64,000 nucleotides of DNA from CAYNSB01 sp964399625 (GTDB lineage Bacteria; Planctomycetota; Phycisphaerae; Phycisphaerales; UBA1924): NCBI GenBank assembly GCA_964399625.1, contig CAYNSB010000006.1:26461-90460 (forward strand), given 5' to 3'. The notes under the pieces were generated by a model that had not been told where the DNA came from, made no database searches, and saw only the letters and a program-made list of their open reading frames with translations. How positions within the stretch are numbered: the first letter of the stretch is position 1; each line of letters opens with the position of its first letter. Of this stretch, positions 40,833 through 50,237 are shown one piece after another. The position numbers and the translations under genes are program-made.

Positions 40833-41186
40833 CTACTTCCTACCCCACATCCCCACCACCACCGCCAGCAGGATGAGCGCGAACGCCGCGAGGTCGTTGG
40901 GTCGGAGCTTCTCCTTGAGGACGACAATCGAGAAGACGCCAAAGACGCAGAGCGTGATCGCTTCCTGCATGATCTTGAGCTGGGGGGCGGTGAGCGTGCC
41001 GCCGTGCTCGATGTGCCCCAGGCGATTGGCCGGCACCTGCAGGCAGTACTCGAAGAACGCGATGCCCCACGAGGCGAGGATGGCGAGGAGCAGCGGCCAG
41101 GGCTTCTTGAGGTGGTAGTACCACGCGTAGGTCATGAAGGTGTTGGAGGCGATGAGCAGGAGGACGGTGGCGAGAGAGCGGGGCAT
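40833..41186 (-). CDS. DMT-fold membrane protein, DUF486 family
   Basis: 117 residues, four membrane helices (ATVLLLIASNTFMTYAWYYHL, LLLAILASWGIAFFEYCLQV, ITLCVFGVFSIVVL, LAAFALILLAVVVGMW). ANRLGHIEHGGTLTAPQLKIMQE is the conserved DUF486 loop; half the size of a drug/metabolite transporter, it would act as a dimer. The transported compound is unknown. ATG 41186 is chosen; a Met four codons upstream is possible. The 245 bases from 41187 to 41431 hold nothing I can identify. Confidence 0.8.
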   Translation of the reverse strand: MPRSLATVLLLIASNTFMTYAWYYHLKKPWPLLLAILASWGIAFFEYCLQVPANRLGHIEHGGTLTAPQLKIMQEAITLCVFGVFSIVVLKEKLRPNDLAAFALILLAVVVGMWGRK

Positions 41187-41431
41187 GGAAATCAACATAG
41201 TGCGCGCGCACCCGGGACGCCGAGCCTGAGAAGGCTTTGCGACGAAGGCTCGGATTGATGGGACGTGCCCACGGGCCATCGACCCGAGGATTCGCATCCC
41301 GAGCGACGCTCATCCTCGGCGTCATCACCCAGGTCGGACCATAACGCTCGAGCGTCTCAACCAGACTTGGAGCGTCGAGGAAACAATTCCAAGGTCCGTG
41401 CCCGAATTGAATGTGGAACGCCAACCGGCGC

Positions 41432-42469
41432 TCAATCCTCGGGGATGTGGTCGCTCGTCACGATCTCGCGGAACTTGGTCCGCAGCTTCTTCGTGATCGG
41501 GCCCTCGCCCTGCGAGATCCGGTGCTCGCCCACGCTGTGCACCGCGATGATCTCCGCGGCCGTGCCGGTGAGGAACACCTCATCGGCCGAGAGCACCTCG
41601 TCCAGGCGCATGAGCCTCTCGGAGCACTTGACGCCGCACGCCTTGGAGAGCTCCTTCATCACGAACGCGCGCGTCACGCCCTCGAGCAGGCCGGACTGCC
41701 CGCACACCGCGGGCGGCGTGAACAGCTCGCCCTTCTTCACGATGAAGATGTTGTCGCCGGTGCACTCGGTGACGTACCCATCCTGCGAGAGCATGATCGC
41801 CTCGTCGCAGCCCGCGTCGATCGCCTCGACCTTCGCGAGGATGTTGTTGAGGTAGTTCAGGCTCTTCACGCGCGGGTCCAGGCACGCGACGGGCATCTTG
41901 GGACGCTTGGCGATGACGACCTTCATCCCCTCGCGGTAGGACTCCTCGGAGTACAGGCGGATCTGGTCCGCGATGCAGATGACGCCCGGCACGGGGCAGC
42001 GACGCGGGTCGAGCCCCAGCGTGCCGTACCCGCGCGAGACGACCAGTCGGATGTACCCATCGACCAGCCCGTTGGCGGCGATGGTGTCGCGCTGGATCTG
42101 GACCATGTCCGATCGGGAGACGGGGATCTTCAGCCCGATCTGCCCGGCGCAGCGGTACAGGCGCTCCATGTGCGCCTCGCACTTGAAGATCTTGGATCGG
42201 TAGACGCGAATGCCCTCGAACACGCCGTCGCCGTAGAGCAGCCCGTGGTCGTACACGGAGACCATCGCCTGGCTCTTGGGAAGGAGCTGCCCGTTGACGA
42301 ACACGATGGGCTTGTCGCCCACGGCATGGGCGGAGTTGTCCGCCCAGACCTTGGCGAAGGCGGAGGAGGACTTGAGGCTGGCGATCGGCGCGGGCGCGTC
42401 GGCTTGCGTCGCGTTGCCGCCGCCCGCCGCCTTGGTTCCACCCTTCATCGTCGCCGTGCTCGTGCCCAT
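41432..42469 (-). CDS. ilvE: Branched-chain amino acid aminotransferase
   Basis: 345 residues. The class IV aminotransferase core starts after about 45 low-complexity residues. VSVYDHGLLYGDGVFEGIRVY, YIRLVVSRGYG, and the PLP lysine K202 in RVKSLNYLNNI; ITECTGDNIFIV and LEGVTRAFVMKEL complete the family blocks. It transfers amino groups between Leu/Ile/Val and 2-oxoglutarate in the cytoplasm. The N-terminal extension (Gly/Ala/Lys) is unusual but follows a strong GGAGGGAG. D-amino-acid or 4-amino-4-deoxychorismate specificity is less likely. Confidence 0.85.
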   Translation of the reverse strand: MGTSTATMKGGTKAAGGGNATQADAPAPIASLKSSSAFAKVWADNSAHAVGDKPIVFVNGQLLPKSQAMVSVYDHGLLYGDGVFEGIRVYRSKIFKCEAHMERLYRCAGQIGLKIPVSRSDMVQIQRDTIAANGLVDGYIRLVVSRGYGTLGLDPRRCPVPGVICIADQIRLYSEESYREGMKVVIAKRPKMPVACLDPRVKSLNYLNNILAKVEAIDAGCDEAIMLSQDGYVTECTGDNIFIVKKGELFTPPAVCGQSGLLEGVTRAFVMKELSKACGVKCSERLMRLDEVLSADEVFLTGTAAEIIAVHSVGEHRISQGEGPITKKLRTKFREIVTSDHIPED

Positions 42470-42615
42470 GGGCTCCCTCCGGAGGTAAGTCGTCCGCCGA
42501 TCAACCGTGCATGGTAAACGGGAATACGCCGTGGGACCATACATGTGCGAGCAAACGCGCACCGCCCTGCAAAAAAGCGGCGTTGTCGCGGTGCCGCGGC
42601 GGGCGGCTCGAATAG

Positions 42616-44346
42616 TTATTCGCGCCAGCGCTGGGCGATGGGCATCCGGCGTCCGGACCCGAAGGCGACGGAGGTCACCTTCAGCCCGGTCGCGGCCTGC
42701 TTGCGCTTGTACTCGGCGAGGTCGATCATCCGCGCCACACGCCGCACGAGAGCCGGGTCGTATCCCAGCTCGCGCGCCGCGAGCGCGGGGCTTTGGCGGC
42801 GCTCCACGAGGCGCTCGATGATCGCGTCGAGCACGTCGTAGGGCGGGAGCGAGTCCTGATCCGTCTGGTTCGGGCGCAGCTCGGCGCTGGGCGCCTTGGT
42901 GATCGACGCCTCGGGGATCGGCGGGCGCGCGAAGCCCGCGCCGGCGGGGTGCTCGTTCATCCAGCGCGCCAGGCGGTACACCCACTGCTTGGAGACATCC
43001 GAGAGCACCGCGAGCCCGCCGTTCATGTCGCCGTAGAGCGTGCAATAGCCCACGGCCAGCTCGCTCTTGTTGCCCGTGGTGAGCACGATCGCGCCCGAGC
43101 GGTTGGACCAGCCCATGAGCAGCGTGCCGCGGACGCGGGACTGCAGGTTCTCCTCCGTGAGATCGGGCAGGGACGCGCCGAGCGTCGCGAGCGATTGGCC
43201 CTTGAACGCCGGATCGAGCGCGGCGCGGAAGCCCGCGACGGGCGGCTCGATGGGGATCGTGATGTCGCGCACCCCTAGGCGTCGGGCGAGGTCCTGAGCG
43301 TCCGAGATCGAGCCGGCGCTCGAGTACGTCGAGGGCATCAGCAGCCCCGTGACCTGCCCGGGGCCGATCGCGGCGGCGGCGATGGCGCACGTGACGGCCG
43401 AGTCGATTCCCCCGGAGAGCCCCAGCACCGCGGTCTTGAAGCCGGTCTTGCGCAGGTAGTCCCGCGTGCCCAGCACGAGCGCGCGATAGAGCAGCTCCTC
43501 CGGCGGCGCGCTGGAGAGTGGATCGTCGGTGCGCGCGCCGGGCGACGATTCGCCCTCTGGAATGTCCACGAGGACCATCTCCTCGCTGAATCCGCGCGAG
43601 GCGCACAGAAGCGTGCCCTGCGGGTCGTAGGCGACGGCGTGGCCGTCAAACACCAGGTCGTCGTTCCCACCCGACTGGTTGACGGAGACGACGTGCATGG
43701 CGTGCCGGCGTGCGTGCGCGATGAGGATGTCCCTGTGGCGCTGCCCCTTGCCCAGCACGAAGGGGCTGGCCGAGGGGCTCAGCAGCAGTCGGCACCCCTG
43801 GGCGGCAAGATCGGCGACGGGATCGGGCGCGCTCGCGTATCGGCTCGCGAACCCAGCGTCCTCGCCCTTCCACAGGTCCTCACAGATCGCGAGGCCCACG
43901 CGCATCGCGCCGCCGCTGGATGGGGCTGGCTCGAGCATCGCCGCGTGCTCGCCCGGCGTGAAGTAGCGGTCCTCATCGAACACGTCATAGGTTGGGAGGA
44001 GCCGCTTGTGGTACGTCGCGAGCAATCGCCCGTCGCGGTACGCAAGCAGCGAGTTGTGCACGCCCGTGCGCGCGCCGCGCGCCGAGGCGACGAGGGGGCA
44101 CCCGAAGATCGCGGTGATGGAGCCGGTCGTCGTCTCACCGAGGCGCGACGCCTCGCGGGCGCACGCGTCGAGGAAGGCGGGGTGGTGCAGCAGGTCCTTG
44201 GGCGGGTAGCCGCACAGCGCGAGCTCGGGGAAGACGACAAACTCAGCGCGGGCCTCGCGGGCCTTGGCGATCCACGACGCGATGGACGCGGCGTTGCCCG
44301 CGACATCGCCGACGGTGGGGTTGAGGGGCACCAGCGCCAGACGCAT
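42616..44346 (-). CDS. nadE: Glutamine-dependent NAD+ synthetase
   Basis: 576 residues. The N-terminal nitrilase-like amidase has the Glu-Lys-Cys triad: VVFPELALCGYPPKD (Glu), YHKRLLPTYDVFDE (Lys) and LAICEDLW (Cys). The C-terminal synthetase has the ATP loop LGLSGGIDSAVTCAI, MPSTYSS, and TGNKSELAVGYCTLYGDMNGG. It makes NAD from nicotinate adenine dinucleotide, ATP and glutamine. The start shares one base with the stop of the upstream membrane gene, so the two are translated in tandem. Confidence 0.95.
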   Translation of the reverse strand: MRLALVPLNPTVGDVAGNAASIASWIAKAREARAEFVVFPELALCGYPPKDLLHHPAFLDACAREASRLGETTTGSITAIFGCPLVASARGARTGVHNSLLAYRDGRLLATYHKRLLPTYDVFDEDRYFTPGEHAAMLEPAPSSGGAMRVGLAICEDLWKGEDAGFASRYASAPDPVADLAAQGCRLLLSPSASPFVLGKGQRHRDILIAHARRHAMHVVSVNQSGGNDDLVFDGHAVAYDPQGTLLCASRGFSEEMVLVDIPEGESSPGARTDDPLSSAPPEELLYRALVLGTRDYLRKTGFKTAVLGLSGGIDSAVTCAIAAAAIGPGQVTGLLMPSTYSSAGSISDAQDLARRLGVRDITIPIEPPVAGFRAALDPAFKGQSLATLGASLPDLTEENLQSRVRGTLLMGWSNRSGAIVLTTGNKSELAVGYCTLYGDMNGGLAVLSDVSKQWVYRLARWMNEHPAGAGFARPPIPEASITKAPSAELRPNQTDQDSLPPYDVLDAIIERLVERRQSPALAARELGYDPALVRRVARMIDLAEYKRKQAATGLKVTSVAFGSGRRMPIAQRWRE

Positions 44347-45467
44347 CAGGAGAGGGTAGAAGAGGGCGGATCGGTGGGAGCGGGGGCGGGCGCGTTGCGG
44401 AGCTTCAGGAGTCGATCCGGGCGCAGCCAGAGCAGCCCTAGCGCCCCGCCGATGAGGAAGACAAGCGCCTCGGTCGCGGAGACGAGCAGCGCGACCGCGG
44501 CGTAGGTGCCGATGGAAGCCTCCGCCGGCGTGCCCTTGAGCAGGATCCCCGCGAGCCCGGTCACGGCCCCCTCACGCAGGCCCGCCATGCCCGCGGGGCT
44601 CGCCGCCCCGATGAAGAAGAAGGCGATCGCGAGCTGGAACGACACGGACAGCGACGGCGCGAGGCCGAAGACCATCGCGACGGCGACGAAGCGCCACGTC
44701 AGGATCGCCGCGTGCGCCACACGCAGGATCAGCGCCCCCACGACCGTGGATGGCGAGGCGAACACGTCGAAGCCCGAGTGCAGGTTCTTCCACACGCGCG
44801 TGCGCAGCAGCGGCTCGGCACGCCCCAGGCGCAGCGAGCGCAGGAACTTCACCAGGCGATCCACGCCCGCATCGCCGCGGAACCATCGCCCGACCATCAG
44901 CAGCCCGACTCCGAGCACCAGCAGGAGCGCGCCGATCACCGCGCCCCATCGCCCGTCGATCGCGCCCATCGCCCCGACGAGCAGCACCGCGGGGATGAAC
45001 GTGGCCATCATGACGAGCGCGAAGGCCCCGAACCACGCCATGATGGTGGGCACGGGCACGCCGTCGCGCCGGTTGTGGATGACGAAGCGTGTGATCGCGC
45101 TGAGCTTGAACGGGAGGTACGCGAGGAACGTGCAGAGGTTGTTCGTGGCGATGACGTCGATCGCGCGCAAACGCTTGATCGGGCGGAGCAGCACCCAGAA
45201 CGAGAGCCCCTCGACGAGCAGGGCCGCGGCCGAGAGGGCGAAGATCAGCGCCAAGTGCCCCGACGAGACATCCGACAGCTTGGCCCACTGCTGCTTGTTG
45301 CTCGGGTCGAACGCCTTGGAGAACGCGTACGCGAGCGAGGCGATGCCCGCGAGGATGCCCACGATCTGGATGACCAGATTGCGCCGGCGCTTGGAGCGCA
45401 CGCGGGCGCTCTCGGGAGATTCGGCGGATGGCGCGGGCGGCGGGGAAATCGGCTGCGGATCGCTCAC
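44346..45467 (-). CDS. Lysylphosphatidylglycerol-synthase-TM / AglD-like membrane protein
   Basis: 373 residues with about eight membrane helices. The UPF0104 family markers are visible: AYLPFKLSAITRFVIHNRRDGVPV in the front half, and FFFIGAASPAGMAGLREGAVTGLAGILL near the end, the P-x-G-x-x-G-x-R-E motif. The family includes the MprF flippase half and archaeal AglD. It probably flips or modifies a lipid-linked sugar or lipid. The gene follows the PMT-like gene by 16 bases and overlaps nadE by one base. Confidence 0.8.
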   Translation of the reverse strand: MSDPQPISPPPAPSAESPESARVRSKRRRNLVIQIVGILAGIASLAYAFSKAFDPSNKQQWAKLSDVSSGHLALIFALSAAALLVEGLSFWVLLRPIKRLRAIDVIATNNLCTFLAYLPFKLSAITRFVIHNRRDGVPVPTIMAWFGAFALVMMATFIPAVLLVGAMGAIDGRWGAVIGALLLVLGVGLLMVGRWFRGDAGVDRLVKFLRSLRLGRAEPLLRTRVWKNLHSGFDVFASPSTVVGALILRVAHAAILTWRFVAVAMVFGLAPSLSVSFQLAIAFFFIGAASPAGMAGLREGAVTGLAGILLKGTPAEASIGTYAAVALLVSATEALVFLIGGALGLLWLRPDRLLKLRNAPAPAPTDPPSSTLS

Positions 45468-45483
45468 GGGGCGGAGGATAGCG

Positions 45484-47775
45484 TCACTTCAGCTCCACGA
45501 GCACGGCCCCGAGCGAGGGCCAGGTGCGGAGCGGGCGCGAATGGGCCTCCAGGAACGCGTGCAGGAGCGCGGGGTCCAGCGCGGGATCGCGGAACCCGGA
45601 CCGGGTCAGCCGATCGAGTTCCGCGAAATCGGCGAGCACGAAGCGGACGCCGCGCGCCCTCAGGGCCGCGGCCCAGGCGCGCCCCGACTCGCCCGCCGCG
45701 TCGCCGGGCGATGCCGCCGGGCTCGCTCGCATCGCGCGGGCGATGGGTGAGTCGTCCCACGTCGTGCTGTAGACCACGGGCCGCGTGAAATAGAACGGCG
45801 TGGCCGAACCCACGAGCAGCAGGTTCGCCCGTGCATCGCCCGTCTCGCGGGGGAGCACCAGATTCGCGTACGCCTCGGGATGGAGCTCGGCGATGAGGCG
45901 CTCGCGATCGACGCCGGAGAGTCGGTCCAGCCCCGCACGATCGATCTCGCCCGTGCGGTACATCGTGCCCGCCGCGAGAAGGGCGTTGGGGCTGGGCGGC
46001 GTCTTCGCTTCGGCGATCGAGGGCTCGGCGGTGGATGGCCACGAGGGACGCCGGGGCTCGTGCGCGAAGATCCAGACCGAGTGTGCCGCGAGCGCCAGCG
46101 GCACGAACGCGGCGAGGGGCACGCGCGCCAGTCGCGGCATGCGCTCCATCGCCAGCGCGATCAATGCGAGCCCCGGCACCGCAAGCGGCAGCAGGAATCG
46201 CGACTGAAGATGGGTGGTGGAGAGCCAGGCAAGAACTTGAACCGCAAGCATCCCGAACCAGAGAAAGGCAATGGCCCGCGAGCGCGCAGCGCTCCGGGGC
46301 TCGTGGCTGTGGCTCGACCGCATAGGCACGAGCGCCGCGACCGCCGCGACGAGGACGAGCGGGAAGAAGATGGACCATTGCGGGTGCAGCATGCCCCGGT
46401 GCACGGGTCCGGCGGGGTCGGCGGGATCGACCAGGGCCAGCTGCTTCACACGGTCGAGGATCGATCCCGCAAAGTGGTGCGCGTGCGCGTAGCGGGCGAC
46501 CTGCTCGGCGCTCCAGTGCCCGCGCCCGAAGAGGCCCACGGCGAATGGGAACACGGGATTGCCGCAGGCGAGCGCGTTGCGAACCAGCCAGGGCGCGATC
46601 ATCGCGAGCCCCGTGACAGAGCCGGTCGCGACGAGGCGTCCCCAATCGCCCCGTCGCGATTGGGCCAGCAGCAGCAGGCCCACGGGCGCGCCGACGAACA
46701 GCAATGCCGTGGGCTTGCAGGAGCACGCCGCCCCCACCAGCAGTCCCGTGATAGCGCCGCGCTGCGCCGGCGACAGCGACGCATCCATGGCCGCGGCGCA
46801 CGCGCCGGCAAAGAACAGCAGCACCGCGACGTCGTTGTACGAGAGCGAGGCCGTCACCACGACCCAGGGGAGGGCCAGCAGCGCCACGCCCAAGAGCCCC
46901 GCGATCGCTCTGGGCACCGCCAGGGCGCGATGGAGCATGTGCGCGAGAGTCCACGAGGCGAGCAGAGCCATCGCGCACGAGAAGAACTGCGCGGAGAAGG
47001 CCCCGCGACCCTCGTCCGCGAGCAGGCCCCACGGCTCACCGCCCGCGCCGGGGCGGCCCGCGCCCGCAAGAAGAGCCTCGTGCGCGAAAGCACCCTCGAT
47101 GTACCCGGGCAGGTACGAGTAGACGTTGTGCTCCGAGGGCCACAGGCGCCCGCTCGTGAGCCACTCCTGCGGCAGCTGCAGGTGGTAACTCAGCGAGTCG
47201 TACCCGCGCCCCTCCGATGCCCACAGCCAGCCCGGCGGCGAGCACGCCGCGACGATGATGAGCATCGCCACGATCAGCCCCAGGCACCACGCGAGCGCGC
47301 GCGGAGCGATCGCACGGACGGGTGCAGCTCCCTCCGCGGCGGCCCCCCCGCCCGCCTCGCGCACGATCGCGCGCACAAGCAGCACCACCCCCGGCAGGAG
47401 CACGCCCCACGCGACGAGCGGGCCCACGCCGTGCCCCCATCCGCCCAGGACGCCGAGGAGGTGCGTCGCCCACAGCGTGCAGGCGAGCCCGATGGCAACA
47501 TCGATCGGATCGGGCAGACCTTGCGCACGCGGACGCAGCACGCCCCGCAGCGCGATGCCGACCCCCGCCGCGCTCGCCAGGTACAGCGCCACGGGCCAGC
47601 CCGCGCGAAGGACTCGTTCGACGACGACATAGATCGCGGCCTCGAAGGGCGGCGCGCCATCGCCCAGCCCGCCGAAGAGGCCCGCGAGCGCAAGCGGCCC
47701 GAGCACGAGCCCCGCCAGCCCGAGCCAGACGCGCGGGGGAGCCGATCGCCGTGTTTGCGCGAGCGCGGGAGGCAT
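45484..47775 (-). CDS. Large polytopic GT39/PMT-like membrane glycosyltransferase
   Basis: 763 residues with about 11 membrane helices in the first 560. GYDSLSYHLQLPQEWLTSGRLWP near residue 230 has the acidic residue and the W-L-x-x-G pattern of dolichyl-phosphate-mannose-type transferases. KPTALLFVGAPVGLLLL and PWLVRNALACGNPVFPF are other recurring blocks. The C-terminal 200 residues are soluble and periplasmic. It would transfer a sugar from a polyprenyl donor; partner and acceptor are unknown. ATG 47775 is just before the divergent Fur gene. It is followed by the AglD-like gene. Confidence 0.8.
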   Translation of the reverse strand: MPPALAQTRRSAPPRVWLGLAGLVLGPLALAGLFGGLGDGAPPFEAAIYVVVERVLRAGWPVALYLASAAGVGIALRGVLRPRAQGLPDPIDVAIGLACTLWATHLLGVLGGWGHGVGPLVAWGVLLPGVVLLVRAIVREAGGGAAAEGAAPVRAIAPRALAWCLGLIVAMLIIVAACSPPGWLWASEGRGYDSLSYHLQLPQEWLTSGRLWPSEHNVYSYLPGYIEGAFAHEALLAGAGRPGAGGEPWGLLADEGRGAFSAQFFSCAMALLASWTLAHMLHRALAVPRAIAGLLGVALLALPWVVVTASLSYNDVAVLLFFAGACAAAMDASLSPAQRGAITGLLVGAACSCKPTALLFVGAPVGLLLLAQSRRGDWGRLVATGSVTGLAMIAPWLVRNALACGNPVFPFAVGLFGRGHWSAEQVARYAHAHHFAGSILDRVKQLALVDPADPAGPVHRGMLHPQWSIFFPLVLVAAVAALVPMRSSHSHEPRSAARSRAIAFLWFGMLAVQVLAWLSTTHLQSRFLLPLAVPGLALIALAMERMPRLARVPLAAFVPLALAAHSVWIFAHEPRRPSWPSTAEPSIAEAKTPPSPNALLAAGTMYRTGEIDRAGLDRLSGVDRERLIAELHPEAYANLVLPRETGDARANLLLVGSATPFYFTRPVVYSTTWDDSPIARAMRASPAASPGDAAGESGRAWAAALRARGVRFVLADFAELDRLTRSGFRDPALDPALLHAFLEAHSRPLRTWPSLGAVLVELK

Positions 47776-47825
47776 TCGCGAGAGTCTAGCGGCGGGCGCA
47801 CGACGTCCGCGCACTAGGATTCGCC

Positions 47826-48362
47826 ATGGCGCTCACGCCCTTGCCCCCGCGCGCCGACGCGGCGCCCGACATCATGGAGCCGCTCTGCGCCGTCTTTCGG
47901 CGGGCGCTCAAGCGGCGCGGGCTGAAGTACACGCCCGAGCGGGCCAAGGTGCTCGACGTGATCGTTCGGGGTCCGTGGGAGTCGCGCGCGGGGCTGTTCC
48001 ACGCCGACGAGCTGCTGGAGATCCTCCGCGCCGAGTCGCGCGTCCACGAGGGCTCCCCGCGCGTGAGCAAGGCAACGGTGTACCGCACCCTGCGGCACAT
48101 GCTCGACGCGGGCATCGTGCAGCGGGTGAGCCTCGGCGAGGGCTTCGCGGGCGAGGCGGGAAGCGGCGCACGCGACGGCGCGCACTACCAGCTCGTGTAC
48201 GGCCGGCGTTCCAACGACCTCATCGTGCGCACGGACACATCCCGCGTCGAACTCATCGCTCCCGACGAGGCCCCCGAACTGGTCGCGCTCCGCGAGCGGC
48301 TGTGCAAGGAGCGCGGGCTCGTGGCGCTAGGGCACCGCTTCCACATTTTCGCGCGGGAATGA
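47826..48362 (+). CDS. Fur-family regulator lacking the structural zinc Cys
   Basis: 178 residues. The winged helix is clear: LKRRGLKYTPERAKVLDVI, HADELLEIL and SPRVSKATVYRTLRHMLDAGIV. The C-terminal dimer domain begins HYQLVYGRRSNDLIVR, where Fur proteins normally have H-H-x-x-C-x-x-C; both Cys are absent. This suggests a Fur that does not use the Cys4 zinc site, so its ligand may differ from iron or peroxide. It is divergent from the PMT-like gene and 9 bases from the convergent YfiH gene. Confidence 0.85.
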   Translation: MALTPLPPRADAAPDIMEPLCAVFRRALKRRGLKYTPERAKVLDVIVRGPWESRAGLFHADELLEILRAESRVHEGSPRVSKATVYRTLRHMLDAGIVQRVSLGEGFAGEAGSGARDGAHYQLVYGRRSNDLIVRTDTSRVELIAPDEAPELVALRERLCKERGLVALGHRFHIFARE

Positions 48363-48371
48363 GACGCGGGG

Positions 48372-49187
48372 TCAGGGGGCCGGCGTGATGATCGCGGCCA
48401 TGCGCCCCGTGATCCCCCGCTCGCGCCGGTGCGAAAAGAACAAGTCCGCGCGGGCGTGGGTGCACAGGTCCACATCGTCGATCGCGCCCACCCCCTCGCG
48501 GGTGAGCTGCTCGCGGAGCGCTGCACGCAGGTCGATGAACGAGCGATCGCCCGCGCCGGGGCGCACGATGCGATCGAGCGCGGGCGAGCCCGCGAACGTG
48601 GTGCGGTACACCTGCGCGACCTCGGGGCCGACCTCGAGTGCGCCGGGCCCGATGCACGGGCCGATGCACGCCACGTCCGCCTCGCGCCCGATCGCACGCA
48701 TCGCCCGCACCGCCGCGGGCGCGACGCCCGCGATCACGCCCTTCCACCCCGCGTGCACCGCCGCCACGCAGCGCCCATCGCCCGAGGCGAGCAGCACCGG
48801 CGCGCAATCCGCGACACGCACGGCGATCGCCCGCGCCGGGTCGTCCGTCACGATCGCGTCGGCCCTGGTGCTCGAGCCCTGGGGCGTGCGCGCGTGCGCG
48901 GGCGCGCCGGCGCGCACCGTGAGCACATCGCCCGCGTGCACCTGGTGCACCTCCACCAGCTCGCGCCCCGTCGCCCCCAGGGCCCCAAGCACCAGGCCCC
49001 AGTGGCGCGCGATGCGCTCCCGCGGGTCGCGGCGGTCGGCGGGCAGGTCGCTCGGATTGCCGAAGTTCAGCGAGTCGAACGGCGGCGGCGAGGACCCGCC
49101 CAGGCGCGTGGTGAAGGCGTGCGGCACGCCGCGCGCGAACAACTCGGGCGAGTACAGCAGGCCCGGCGGACGATCGGGGTCCGTCAC
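48372..49187 (-). CDS. pgeF: YfiH/LACC1-type purine nucleoside phosphorylase (polyphenol oxidase family)
   Basis: 271 residues. LVEVHQVHAGDVLTV, RVADCAPVLLASGDG (Cys) and VAAVHAGWKGVIAG (His) supply the H-C-H zinc site, with CIGPCIGPGALEV after it. Members were first called multicopper oxidases and later shown to be purine nucleoside phosphorylases/adenosine deaminases; in E. coli the homologue also edits peptidoglycan precursors. The start overlaps the stop of the upstream binding-protein gene by four bases (ATGA). Confidence 0.85.
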   Translation of the reverse strand: MTDPDRPPGLLYSPELFARGVPHAFTTRLGGSSPPPFDSLNFGNPSDLPADRRDPRERIARHWGLVLGALGATGRELVEVHQVHAGDVLTVRAGAPAHARTPQGSSTRADAIVTDDPARAIAVRVADCAPVLLASGDGRCVAAVHAGWKGVIAGVAPAAVRAMRAIGREADVACIGPCIGPGALEVGPEVAQVYRTTFAGSPALDRIVRPGAGDRSFIDLRAALREQLTREGVGAIDDVDLCTHARADLFFSHRRERGITGRMAAIITPAP

Positions 49188-50188
49188 GGGGTTCCCCCAT
49201 CGGGGCGTGCGGCGCCGCTGGGCGCGGGCATGTCGCGGGCCCAGGCCGAGAGAATCTCATCGAGCCGACCCGAGACGCCGACCATCGCGGTGCTGGGGGT
49301 GAGCGCGAGCGGATCATCGATGAGCGCGACGCGTCCGCGCCGGATGGCGGGCAGGTCCAGGGTGCCGACGCGCCCCAGGGCTTTGACGAGTTCCTCGCCC
49401 GTGGGATTCGCCGCGGGCGTGCCGTACGCGCGCGGGCGGAGAACGACGATCGCGTCGGGCGCGATCTTGAGCACGTCCTCGGCGTCGCGGTTCTGCCAGG
49501 GCCCGCCCTCGGTGAGCGCCGGCGTCGCGCCCAGGCGCATGAGGATCTGATGATGGAACGAGCCCGGCCCGAGCAGCCCGGGCGGATCGACGCTCGCCAG
49601 CAGCATCACGCGTCCCACGCGCGACAGGTCCGACTCGGACTTGGCCCCCGCCTGCGCGATGCTCATCGCCAGGTCCGTGCTCTCCCAGGGGCGGGGATCG
49701 CCCCGGTCCGTGCGCAGTTCCTTGTACAACTCGCGGGCGCACGCCTCCACCGCGTCGATCGTGAGCAGGTCGTAGGTGCGGATCGTCCAGTCGTGGGCCG
49801 CGGCGAGCTCGCGCAGGCGCGGGGGCAGCTCCTTTTTGCCCCACTCGATGTACACGTGCGTGGGCTGCGCCTCGAGCAGGCGCTCGTAGTCGATGCCCGT
49901 CTGGTCGCCGCACACGGGCAGGCTCTTGTCGAGCACGAAGTCGTACCCGTGCCGTCCGACGATGCGATCGGCGAGCCCCAGATCGCGCAGCGTGATCGCG
50001 ATCGCGGGGCTCAGCGCCACGATGCGCAAGGGGCGGGCGGCGGCGCTGGCTTTGCTCGCGTTCGTCGGCGCACCCGCGGGCGCGGGCGAGCGATCGCACG
50101 CCGCGAGCAGAACGATCGGGAGCAGCGCCCAGGCCAGCGCCGACAGGACCCTCCGGCGTTGGCGATCCGTCGCGGCATGGCTTTTCAT
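49184..50188 (-). CDS. BtuF/FhuD-type metal or corrinoid binding lipoprotein
   Basis: 334 residues. Signal with lipobox LLAAC at about residue 30. The mature part is a cluster A-II (helical-backbone) binding protein: RIVALSPAIAITLRDLGLADRIVG, YERLLEAQPTHVYIEWGKKEL, then the long helix, and LLASVDPPGLLGPGSFHHQILMRLG and DAEDVLKIAPDAIVVLRP. This class binds iron-chelates or cobalamin for ABC importers, but no permease or ATPase gene is next to it. Translation is coupled to the downstream YfiH gene. Confidence 0.8.
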   Translation of the reverse strand: MKSHAATDRQRRRVLSALAWALLPIVLLAACDRSPAPAGAPTNASKASAAARPLRIVALSPAIAITLRDLGLADRIVGRHGYDFVLDKSLPVCGDQTGIDYERLLEAQPTHVYIEWGKKELPPRLRELAAAHDWTIRTYDLLTIDAVEACARELYKELRTDRGDPRPWESTDLAMSIAQAGAKSESDLSRVGRVMLLASVDPPGLLGPGSFHHQILMRLGATPALTEGGPWQNRDAEDVLKIAPDAIVVLRPRAYGTPAANPTGEELVKALGRVGTLDLPAIRRGRVALIDDPLALTPSTAMVGVSGRLDEILSAWARDMPAPSGAARPDGGTP

Positions 50189-50237
50189 GGTGCGCCTGGC
50201 TCCAGCGGCTCCGCGTGCGAGCCCAACGGTACGGGCC

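Noticed and set aside
41187..41431. Possible small RNA or gene in the gap before ilvE
   Set aside because: No stem-loop with T-run, no ribosome site with a credible frame.
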